64,000 nucleotides of DNA from Oleiagrimonas sp964608595. Its GTDB lineage: Bacteria; Pseudomonadota; Gammaproteobacteria; Xanthomonadales; Rhodanobacteraceae. Shown piece after piece: positions 21,097 through 28,150 of the stretch. The notes beneath the pieces are model-generated. The model worked only from the letters and a program-made list of their open reading frames with translations. It did not search any database and was not told where the DNA came from. The position numbers and the translations under genes are program-made. Where the stretch lies: the NCBI GenBank assembly GCA_964608595.1, contig CAZSOU010000001.1:1-64000 (forward strand). Reading direction: 5' to 3'. Every line of letters starts with the position of its first letter. Within the stretch, counting starts at the first letter, position 1.

Positions 21097-21459
21097 TCAA
21101 ACGTCGTTCCAGGCCTCCAGCTTGTCCGCATAGCCACCCAGCAGATTCCACAAGGCCTGCTGCTTGTCTTCGGGGATGCGGCTGTAAGCCATGCCAATCC
21201 AGCGATCGGACACCCGCACGACCGTGGCTTCCAGGTGAATATGCAGATCATGACCGAAAATCATGTCCAGCACCCAGGTCTGTCCCGCTTGCCCCGGCCA
21301 GTCGCGGGGGCAATTGAGCAGTACCCCCGTAGCCGAGATGTCCTCCAGCTCGGTGGGGAACGACTCGCTGCCGCGAATCATCAACACCGCCGTTTCGATG
21401 CGCATGCGCGCATGGCGGAGTCCACCAGCCGTGGCGTCCTTTCGACTCTCCGATACCAT
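21097..21459 (-). CDS. PilZ-domain protein
   Basis: The 120-residue protein is essentially one PilZ domain, a possible c-di-GMP receptor. It shows HARMRIETAVLM near the start, the ELEDISATGVLLNC strand corresponding to the D/NxSxxG motif, a GHDLHIHLEATVVRVSD sheet and a C-terminal helix. The upstream Arg motif (RxxxR) is only partly kept (RHARMR), so ligand binding is plausible, not certain. The frame is open much further upstream, but ATG 21459 gives the domain length and has AGGGG upstream. A GGDEF protein at 35 kb is the nearest visible cyclase gene. Confidence 0.8.
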   Translation of the reverse strand: MVSESRKDATAGGLRHARMRIETAVLMIRGSESFPTELEDISATGVLLNCPRDWPGQAGQTWVLDMIFGHDLHIHLEATVVRVSDRWIGMAYSRIPEDKQQALWNLLGGYADKLEAWNDV

Positions 21460-22096
21460 GATTGACTTGCCCCTATCCTCTCCAGCAGCAGGTGACCGCG
21501 CTACACACGTACGAAGCAAAAACCGGGCCATTATAACGATACTCTGATTATGTGACGCATTTCCGTCTTGCATGAACGGCCACGTGACATGTGCACGGAC
21601 ACAGACTGTCACATTGTGTCGTGCATCGGCCAATTCAAAAGGAATATTCGATAAACGCGGCATCGCGTCGAATCTCACCACGCCCAGCCGGAACATTTGC
21701 GCTGCCTTGTTCAGAAGGCCCCGGGCGCCTGATTTCTCCTGGCGGGCCTCGGCGGCACTGGACTTGATTGACGTCAAGCGATAATCTTTGATGCCACAGG
21801 AAGCGTCGCAACCAACGGGACGCCGTTCATGTCGAGAAATCAGGTCGACGGCAACGCTTCGCAAAGCATCATAATCAGCAACCTCGGCGCCACGCGACGT
21901 TACCGCGCGTGCCAGACGGGGCTTGCAAGAATCTGGAAAACCTCACCGACGTTGCTGCGTCTCCGGCAACGTCCAAGCCGATGATGGCTGTCCGTGACAT
22001 GCGTCGGGTCATGATCGTGCGCCCGGCACACTCCGGTCTTCGGTACGGGGGCATGTTCAGGCGAATTTTGCATAAACCAAGGGTCGATACGCTCAC
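21460..22096. other. 637-bp gene-free region between the PilZ gene and scpA
   Basis: No convincing gene. Contents seen: a minus-strand -10 box TATAAT at 21530-21535 pointing to the PilZ gene. A stem-loop at 21593-21624 has arms GCACGGACACA and TGTGTCGTGC (one bulged G) and an 11-base loop. An FNR-like palindrome TTGAT-N4-GTCAA lies at 21764-21777, followed by GATAAT at 21780-21785 as a possible plus-strand -10. scpA transcription probably begins somewhere here. Confidence 0.5.
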
Positions 22097-22963
22097 ATGA
22101 GCAGCGAACCAGTCGAGTCGAATGCGGCCGATGCGCCGCAAAACATGTTTGTCCCGGTTCCGCAGCAGCAGGAAATGCCGCTGGCGGTGGTGCATGGCCA
22201 GCCGGTGCTGGAAATGCCGCAGGATCTGTACATTCCACCGGATGCACTGGAAGTCATCCTGGAAGCCTTCGAAGGACCGCTGGACCTGCTCCTGTACCTG
22301 ATCCGGCGCCAGAATCTGGACATTCTGGACATCCCGATCGCCGAAATCACGCGTCAATACATGGCATACATCGAAATGATGCGCGACGTGATGCGACTGG
22401 AACTGGCCGCCGAATACTTGCTGATGGCCGCCATCCTGGCCGAAATCAAGTCACGGCTGCTGCTGCCGCGGCCACCGGTCGAAGAAGGAGTCGAGGAGGA
22501 TCCGCGCGCCGAGCTGGTGCGCCGCCTGCAGGAATACGAGCGTTACAAGAAGGCCGCCGAAGACATCGACGCCCTGCCGCGCGAAGAGCGCGACTTCAGC
22601 ATCGCCAGTGCCCATGTCGCCGATCGCAACGTGATCCGGCTGCCGCCACCGGTGGACATGCGCGAAATGCTGCTGGCGCTCAAGGACGTCCTGCAGCGTG
22701 CCGAGCTTTTCACCAAGCATGCGGTACAACGCGAACCGCTCAGCGTGCGCCAACGCATGAGTGAACTGTTGAGTCACATCGAAGATGGCCAATTTCACCG
22801 CTTCGAAACCCTGTTCACGCCCGAAGAAGGCCGTCTCGGGGTGGTGGTGAGTTTTCTCGCCATGCTGGAGCTGGCCAAGGAAATGCTGATCCAGATCGTC
22901 CAGGAACAACCCCTGGCCGCCATTTATGTCAAAACCGGAAGCGCGTCCGCACACGAGCCCTGA
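22097..22963 (+). CDS. scpA: Segregation and condensation protein A (kleisin)
   Basis: ScpA is the kleisin that bridges the SMC heads and, with ScpB, forms the bacterial condensin. The 288 residues include a 50-residue variable N-terminus, then the SMC-neck contact FEGPLDLLLYLIRRQNLDILDIPIAEIT, then RLELAAEYLLMAAILAEIKSR. The C-terminal winged-helix ends in VVSFLAMLELAKE. The scpB ATG lies one base past the stop. Confidence 0.95.
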   Translation: MSSEPVESNAADAPQNMFVPVPQQQEMPLAVVHGQPVLEMPQDLYIPPDALEVILEAFEGPLDLLLYLIRRQNLDILDIPIAEITRQYMAYIEMMRDVMRLELAAEYLLMAAILAEIKSRLLLPRPPVEEGVEEDPRAELVRRLQEYERYKKAAEDIDALPREERDFSIASAHVADRNVIRLPPPVDMREMLLALKDVLQRAELFTKHAVQREPLSVRQRMSELLSHIEDGQFHRFETLFTPEEGRLGVVVSFLAMLELAKEMLIQIVQEQPLAAIYVKTGSASAHEP

Positions 22964-22964
22964 G

Positions 22965-23819
22965 ATGGACACCATCGAAATCAAGAAAATCATCGAAGCC
23001 GCCCTGCTCGCCTCCACTCAACCGCTGACGGTACCGCATCTGGAGGCGCTTTTTGCCGACAATTCGGACACCCCGGTCAGCCACGAGCTCGTTGCGGGTG
23101 CGCTGGAAGCACTGGGTGAAGACTGTGCCGAACGCGGCATCGAACTGGTCGAGGTGGCAAGCGGCTTTCGCTTCCAGATTCGCCAGGAAGTCCACCCCTG
23201 GGTGCAGCGAATGTGGACCGAGCGCCCCAGCCGCTACTCGCGCGCCTTGCTGGAAACACTGGCACTGATCGCCTATCGCCAGCCCATTACCCGTGGCGAA
23301 ATCGAACAGGTGCGCGGTGTCACGGTCTCCACCAACATCGTCAAGACACTGGAGGAGCGCGAATGGATTCGTGTCGTGGGCCACCGCGATGCACCCGGCC
23401 GCCCGGCCCTGTTCGGTACCACGCGCACCTTTCTTGATTATTTCAACCTCAAGTCGCTGGATGAATTGCCGCCATTGGCCGACATCCTCAACCTCGAAGA
23501 CATGGATCCGCAGCTCAAGCTTGACGGCGACAAAACCGCGCAAGTGGGCCCGCCGGCGCCTGCCGACAGCGATGCCGGCTCCGGGCATGCCGATCCCGAA
23601 CACGCGGCCCCCGACGAGGCCGTTGAAACACCTCCCGAGACGGCAGCAACCGATAGCCTCGCCTCGGGCGCCACCGACGATGCCGAAAGCACACCGCTCG
23701 AAACGGAAAACGCTGTCGACACCACCCCATCCCGAGACACTGATGCCGATGACGGCATGCCAGACGTCGAATCACCGGCCGATGCCGGACATGAAAAACC
23801 CGAGGAGGACCGCGCATGA
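22965..23819 (+). CDS. scpB: Segregation and condensation protein B
   Basis: ScpB dimers bind ScpA in the SMC-ScpAB complex. The 284-residue protein has two winged-helix modules: IEAALLASTQPLTVPHLEALF, then RYSRALLETLALIAYRQPITRGEIEQVRG and a VSTNIVKTLEEREWI region, ending at TTRTFLDYFNLKSLDELPPL (about residue 172). A long acidic, Ala/Asp/Glu-rich tail of more than 100 residues follows and is probably disordered. The start at 22965 (MDTIEIK), one base after the scpA stop, is preferred over an ATG at 22926 inside scpA. Confidence 0.93.
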   Translation: MDTIEIKKIIEAALLASTQPLTVPHLEALFADNSDTPVSHELVAGALEALGEDCAERGIELVEVASGFRFQIRQEVHPWVQRMWTERPSRYSRALLETLALIAYRQPITRGEIEQVRGVTVSTNIVKTLEEREWIRVVGHRDAPGRPALFGTTRTFLDYFNLKSLDELPPLADILNLEDMDPQLKLDGDKTAQVGPPAPADSDAGSGHADPEHAAPDEAVETPPETAATDSLASGATDDAESTPLETENAVDTTPSRDTDADDGMPDVESPADAGHEKPEEDRA

Positions 23820-25054
23820 GTGCGCAACACCGCTCTGTGCTTTCGCTCAAGCATGACACCCCCAAAAATGGCGAACCCGCGTTGGAAGAACGGCTGCACA
23901 AAGTGCTGGCCAACGCCGGACAGGGCTCGCGCCGGATGCTGGAACAACGCATCGCCAACGGTGAAATCGTCGTCAATGGCGAGATCGCCAAAGTCGGCTC
24001 CAGCGTCAGCGCCGGCGACCGCATCGCCATCGACAATCACCAGTTTGTGGTGGCCACCGACACGCGCGAAAATGCGGAAGTACTGATCTACAACAAGCCC
24101 GAAGGCATTCTGGTCACGCGCGACGACACCGAAGGCCGTCCCACGGTCTTCGAGCAGCTGCCGAGGGTCAAGGGCGCACGCTGGGTTGCGGTCGGCCGCC
24201 TGGACATCAACACCACGGGCCTGCTTTTGCTGACGACCGACGGCGATCTGGCCAATGCCCTGATGCACCCCGGCAGCGGCATCGAGCGCGAATATCTGTG
24301 CCGCGTGCACGGCGAAGTACCAGCCGACGTGCTGGAGCAACTGAAAGCCGGCGTGACACTGGAAGATGGCCCGGCACATTTCGATGACATCAGCGTGGTC
24401 AGCACCGGCGCCAGCCACAGCTGGTTTCGCGTCATCATCGGCGAGGGTCGCAACCGCGAAGTCCGGCGCCTGTGGGAGTCGCAGGGGTTCATGGTCAGCC
24501 GTCTGAAACGCATCCGCTACGGCAGCATCGAATTGCCACGCAAATTGCGCCGCGGCGAATCGGACACACTGGATGCCGACACCGTCCGCGAACTGCGCGG
24601 CAAAGCCGGCCTGAGCGACCCGCAACCGACACTGACCCTGTCACCCGTGCTGCGCCAGCGTCGGGCAAGCCGCCACGTCACCGAATACAAACCCGACCGC
24701 GACAACAGTCAGCGAGCGTGGACCGGCGCCTATCAAAACGAAGCGCGTGAACTGACGGCTTTCGACCGCATCCGCGACGATCGCCCACCGCGTGGCGGCA
24801 AGCCCAAGCGACGTGCGCGCGGCGACGTCAACGGCAACGTCGCCAAGCCCGACAAGCCGGCCAATCGTCGTCACAAGAAAAAGCGCAGTGTTGCGCCCGG
24901 GCAGGAATTGCCGTCGGTGCGCACATGGTTTGCAGGTGACAGTCGCGGCGGCCCCAAAGGTCGCGGCAAGCCCGGCGGCAACCGCTCGGGCAAGGGCGGC
25001 GGCAAAGGCCCGCGCAATGGGGGCGGTGGTCAATCCCGCCGCGGCAAACAGTAA
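23816..25054 (+). CDS. rluB: 23S rRNA pseudouridine(2605) synthase RluB
   Basis: Isomerises U2605 of 23S rRNA. An S4-like RNA-binding domain (RLHKVLANAGQGSRRMLEQRI, VNGEIAKVG) comes first, then the RsuA-family catalytic domain with the nucleophilic Asp in VGRLDINTTGLLLLTTDG. Further motifs are ALMHPGSGIEREY and IGEGRNREVRRLWES. The last 140 or so residues are a Lys/Arg/Gly-rich disordered tail, giving 412 residues against about 290 in E. coli. Its ATG overlaps the scpB stop (ATGA). Confidence 0.95.
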   Translation: MSAQHRSVLSLKHDTPKNGEPALEERLHKVLANAGQGSRRMLEQRIANGEIVVNGEIAKVGSSVSAGDRIAIDNHQFVVATDTRENAEVLIYNKPEGILVTRDDTEGRPTVFEQLPRVKGARWVAVGRLDINTTGLLLLTTDGDLANALMHPGSGIEREYLCRVHGEVPADVLEQLKAGVTLEDGPAHFDDISVVSTGASHSWFRVIIGEGRNREVRRLWESQGFMVSRLKRIRYGSIELPRKLRRGESDTLDADTVRELRGKAGLSDPQPTLTLSPVLRQRRASRHVTEYKPDRDNSQRAWTGAYQNEARELTAFDRIRDDRPPRGGKPKRRARGDVNGNVAKPDKPANRRHKKKRSVAPGQELPSVRTWFAGDSRGGPKGRGKPGGNRSGKGGGKGPRNGGGGQSRRGKQ

Positions 25055-25068
25055 AGGAGAAGTACCCG

Positions 25069-25419
25069 GTGAACGACGTACGCATTTATCACAACCCGCG
25101 CTGTTCCAAATCACGCGCCACCCTGGAACTGCTGGACAAACACGGCATCAAGCCCGAAGTCATCAAGTACCTGGAAACGCCGCCAAGCGCCGAGGAAATC
25201 GACCATATCCTGCGCCTGCTGAAACTGGAACCGCGCCAACTCATGCGCCCCACCGAGGCCGAGTACGTCGACCTCAACTTGTCCGACAACAGCCTCAGCC
25301 GCAAGCAACTCATTGATGCCATGGTCGAGCATCCGCGTCTCATCCAGCGCCCGATCGTTCTGACCAACGGCAAGGCGGCGCTGGGCCGACCGCCGGAAAA
25401 CGTGCTCGAGATTCTTTAG
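25069..25419 (+). CDS. ArsC-family glutaredoxin-dependent reductase (YfgD-like)
   Basis: A 116-residue thioredoxin-fold protein of the ArsC family. The catalytic Cys is in YHNPRCSKSR at residues 7-16, with further motifs LIQRPIVLTNGKAALGRPPE at the C-terminus. The RPIV plus GRPPE ending is characteristic of the glutaredoxin-type ArsC/YfgD group. No other arsenic gene is nearby, so a general arsenate or stress reductase role is as likely as true resistance. Starts with GTG at 25069, 6 bases after GGAGAAG. Confidence 0.87.
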   Translation: MNDVRIYHNPRCSKSRATLELLDKHGIKPEVIKYLETPPSAEEIDHILRLLKLEPRQLMRPTEAEYVDLNLSDNSLSRKQLIDAMVEHPRLIQRPIVLTNGKAALGRPPENVLEIL

Positions 25420-25463
25420 GACCGTTGCGGTCAAGTCATGCAGGCAACAAGCCGATTCACCAC

Positions 25464-25534
25464 AGGAGCGCATCTCGTGCGCGACCGCTGTACGGTACGG
25501 GCCCGATGAAACCGTTGCCGCACATGAGATGTGC
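25464..25534. repeat. Pair of inverted REP-like palindromes (REPIN-like)
   Basis: AGGAGCGCATCTCGTGCGC at 25464-25482 is followed, in opposite orientation, by GCACATGAGATGTGC at 25520-25534, which on the minus strand reads GAGCACATCTCATGTGC. The second one runs directly into element copy A. Related palindromes lie at 176-202, 33773-33793 and 44209-44228. Confidence 0.5.
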
Positions 25535-25540
25535 TCTACA

Positions 25541-25682
25541 GGGAGCCTCGAAAAACCGTTGCTCCCTGGAACTGCCCTTGTGGGAGGGGCCGGTGGCGCC
25601 GACGGATCATGCGGTACATCCTGTCGGGGCCACCGGCCCCTCCCACAGGAAACTCCATGATCCGCGGTTTTTCGAGGTTCCC
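25541..25682 (-). mobile_element. Palindromic MITE-like element, copy A
   Basis: A 142-bp element with inverted ends GGGARCCTCGAAAAACCG and an inner inverted pair around GTGGGAGGGGCCGGTGG, so the whole can fold into a long hairpin. Direct TACA duplications flank it (25537-25540 and 25683-25686). On the minus strand it matches copy C (55587-55729) almost throughout. It has no coding capacity. The stop codon of the nitrilase-type gene straddles its edge. Confidence 0.75.
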
Positions 25683-26497
25683 TACAGGGGCTGGATGTCG
25701 AATGGATCGGCGTCCATCCATGCGGGAAAATGCTCGCGGTGTTCACACAACTGGCGCGCACTCAGGGTGGTGGTGACCACTTGTTCCTGCGCGCCCAGAT
25801 CGATCAGCGACGCACCCAGCGGATCCAGCACCGCGCTGTCCCCGGCGTACGACTGATCGTTCCCATCCACCCCGACACGATTGACGCCGGCGCAAAACGC
25901 CAGGTTCTCGATGGCACGCGCACGCAGCAACGTACGCCAGGCCGTGCGCCGGGGTGACGGCCAGTTGGCGACAAAAAGCATCAGGTCGTATTCCATGCCT
26001 GCCATTGCTTCTTCTTCACGGCGGTTGCGAATCCATACCGGGAAACGCAGGTCGTAGCAGATTTGCGGCAGAATACGCCAGTCACGCCAGGTCACGACCC
26101 GCCGCTCGGCGCCCGCGGCATATCGCTCGTGCTCACCGGCGTAACGGAACAGGTGGCGCTTGTCATAATGCTGCACGTCGCCATCAGGCGTGATGAACAG
26201 CATGCGGTTGTAGACGCCCTCGCCCTGCGCCCCGTCGGCACGTATCTGGACGCTGCCGGCAATGGCGACGTCCAGCCGACGAGCGGTTTCCAGCAGCCAG
26301 TCCAGCGTGGGACCCTGCATGGTTTCCGCGTGATCGATCGCCGCATTGGAGAAGCCGCTGGTGAACGTTTCCGGCAACACCACCAAGTCGGTTTGCCCGG
26401 TCAACGATTCGATCAGGCTACCGTAATACTCACGATTGGCCTGCGGGTTGTGCCAGCGGGTGTTGCCCTGCACCAATGAAATTCGCAAATCCTGCAT
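25682..26497 (-). CDS. Carbon-nitrogen hydrolase, omega-amidase (YafV/Nit2) type
   Basis: A 271-residue nitrilase-superfamily enzyme with the full catalytic set: Glu in VVLPETFTSGF, Lys in HYDKRHLFRYAGE and Cys in LPQICYDLRFPVW. The FTSGF and HLFRYAGEHERY signatures match omega-amidases such as YafV, which hydrolyse 2-oxoglutaramate and 2-oxosuccinamate. It starts eight bases after the stop of an aminotransferase gene. The pair fits the glutamine transaminase/omega-amidase couple, in which the amidase removes the 2-oxoacid amide. Its TAG stop lies at the edge of a repeat element. Start 26497 (MQDLRIS) preferred over 26518. Confidence 0.88.
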   Translation of the reverse strand: MQDLRISLVQGNTRWHNPQANREYYGSLIESLTGQTDLVVLPETFTSGFSNAAIDHAETMQGPTLDWLLETARRLDVAIAGSVQIRADGAQGEGVYNRMLFITPDGDVQHYDKRHLFRYAGEHERYAAGAERRVVTWRDWRILPQICYDLRFPVWIRNRREEEAMAGMEYDLMLFVANWPSPRRTAWRTLLRARAIENLAFCAGVNRVGVDGNDQSYAGDSAVLDPLGASLIDLGAQEQVVTTTLSARQLCEHREHFPAWMDADPFDIQPL

Positions 26498-26505
26498 GGG
26501 CCTGC

Positions 26506-27651
26506 TCACAACCGGCACAATCGTTCAGCCGCCGCCTGCATGGTGGCGTCGCTTTTGGCAAAACACAGCCGCAGCAGACGCGATGCCGGCGGATTTTCGT
26601 AAAACGGCGACAACGGCACTGCCGCCACACCGCCTTCCCGAACCAACCATTCGCTGAAGTTGATGTCGTCGACATCGCGAATGGCCGAGTAATCGACCAA
26701 CTGGAAGTAGCCGCCGGGAACATCCGACAACTCGAGCCTGGAGTCTTTCAGCAAATCGCGAAAATAATCGCGCTTGGACTGATAGAAGGCGGACAAGCCG
26801 AGATAGTGTTCAGGATGATTCTCCAGCACTTCGGCCAGCGCCACCTGTGCCGGACGAAACGTGCAGAACGTGAGGTACTGATGCACCTTGCGAAATTCCG
26901 CCGACAGCGGCTTGGGCGCAACGCAATATCCCACCTTCCAGCCGGTGCAATGCCAGGTCTTGCCGAAGGAGCCGATCACGAAACTGCGCTCGGCCAGCTC
27001 GTCGTGACGCAACACGCTCTGATGCTTGGCGCCATCGTAAACGATGTGCTGATACACCTCGTCGGACAAGACCACGATATCGGTATCGCGTACCAGGTCG
27101 GCCAGGGCGTCCAGATCCTGTGCCGTCAACACCGCGCCGCTGGGATTGTGCGGACTGTTGAGCAGAATCATGCGCGTATGCGGCGTCACCGCGTCGCGTA
27201 CACGCTGCCAATCGACGTGAAAATCCGGCAACGCCAACGGTACATGCACCGCCTGTGCTCCCTGCAAATTGATGGCAGGCTCGTAGCAGTCATATGCGGG
27301 ATCGAAAACGATCACCTCGTCACCTGCGCTCACGACGGCCGCGATGGCCGCAAAGATGGCCTCGGTGGCACCGGACGTGATCGTGACTTCGGTGTCGGCG
27401 CTGACACGGCGAGCGTACAAACGCTCGGTCTTGCGGGAAATCTGTTCACGCAACGACGCCATGCCGATACCCGGGGCATACTGATTCTGACCGTCGGCCA
27501 TGGCCCGCGTGACAGCATCACGCAAGGCTTCGGGCGGCTCGAAATCGGGAAAACCCTGCCCCAGATTGACGGCCTTGTGCTCGACCGCCAGCTGGCTCAT
27601 CACACTGAAGATGGTGGTGCCGACCTTGGGCAACTTGGTATCGACTTGCAT
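26506..27651 (-). CDS. PLP-dependent aminotransferase, methionine/glutamine type (YbdL-like)
   Basis: A 381-residue fold-type I class I/II aminotransferase (E. coli YbdL: 386). Motifs: NLGQGFPDFEPPEAL, YAPGIGMASLREQI, ITSGATEAIFAAIAA, DPAYDCYEP, NSPHNPSGAVL, LSDEVYQHIVYDG and the PLP lysine in GSFGKTWHCTGWKVGY. The last motif is typical of the methionine aminotransferase/glutamine transaminase K group. Together with the downstream omega-amidase it probably serves methionine salvage or aromatic/methionine keto-acid repair. Start ATG at 27651 gives MQVDTKLP. Confidence 0.9.
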   Translation of the reverse strand: MQVDTKLPKVGTTIFSVMSQLAVEHKAVNLGQGFPDFEPPEALRDAVTRAMADGQNQYAPGIGMASLREQISRKTERLYARRVSADTEVTITSGATEAIFAAIAAVVSAGDEVIVFDPAYDCYEPAINLQGAQAVHVPLALPDFHVDWQRVRDAVTPHTRMILLNSPHNPSGAVLTAQDLDALADLVRDTDIVVLSDEVYQHIVYDGAKHQSVLRHDELAERSFVIGSFGKTWHCTGWKVGYCVAPKPLSAEFRKVHQYLTFCTFRPAQVALAEVLENHPEHYLGLSAFYQSKRDYFRDLLKDSRLELSDVPGGYFQLVDYSAIRDVDDINFSEWLVREGGVAAVPLSPFYENPPASRLLRLCFAKSDATMQAAAERLCRL

Positions 27652-27778
27652 GTTCGCAACTCCGCGATGGATGGCCGAAAAACATGCTAGCACGCGCCAC
27701 TCGAGCGCCCGTCACCGGCACTGAAAATTGCCGCCGCAACGACAACAACCATGCTTGCATGCCACAATAGGCGGCCAC

Positions 27779-27855
27779 GGCCCCGTAGTTCAGCTGGATA
27801 GAACGGCCGCCTCCTAAGCGGCAGGTCACAGGTTCGAATCCTGTCGGGGTCGCCA
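27779..27855 (+). tRNA. tRNA-Arg(CCU)
   Basis: A 77-nt cloverleaf with encoded CCA. Acceptor arms GGCCCCG and CGGGGTC, D-loop AGTTCAGCTGGATAGA, anticodon stem GCCGC/GCGGC around loop CTCCTAA, anticodon CCT at 27813-27815, and T-arm ACAGG-TTCGAAT-CCTGT. It decodes AGG. tRNA-Arg genes are common integration sites, but no second copy of its 3' end is seen downstream. Confidence 0.97.
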
Positions 27856-28150
27856 ACCTGGTTTCTCCCGGGCGTGCGGCACCAACCCTGGAGCCGCGCT
27901 GCAGCACGTATTTCGTATCCGGGTACATCCCGAAACCCCGGCCAGCTCCCGCCACCGCCGACGACCTCCAAATCCGTACCTGGGGCCGGGAGCAGCCATC
28001 ACGTGCCCAACAAAACGCCGCGCGTTGGTTCGGCATTCAGAGACCGGCGTATCGCCATCTGCGTCCAGCCACCAAAATGACGTAAACTTCCGCGTGAAGT
28101 CGTTTTGTTGATGCTCATGATGTACTGGACAGCCGTCGCCGGATAAGACC
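27856..28150. other. 295-bp gap between tRNA-Arg and the asparagine-synthase-like gene
   Basis: No supported gene. A 12-codon open frame at 28111-28146 (MLMMYWTAVAG) ends four bases before the next start, but has no clear ribosome-binding site. GGATAAG at 28141-28147 probably serves as the ribosome-binding site of the next gene. Confidence 0.4.

Noticed and set aside
25541..25682. Assignment of the repeat to a named IS family (for example IS5, from its 4-bp duplications)
   Set aside because: No full-length IS with the same ends is in the window and the end sequence cannot be matched to a family reliably without a search.
28111..28146. Leader peptide MLMMYWTAVAG before the asparagine-synthase-like gene
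   Set aside because: No ribosome-binding site and no attenuator structure after it; short open frames are expected by chance.
27856..28150. Lasso-peptide precursor gene ahead of the asparagine-synthase-like gene
   Set aside because: No short ORF with a leader and core peptide pattern, and no protease or transporter gene nearby.
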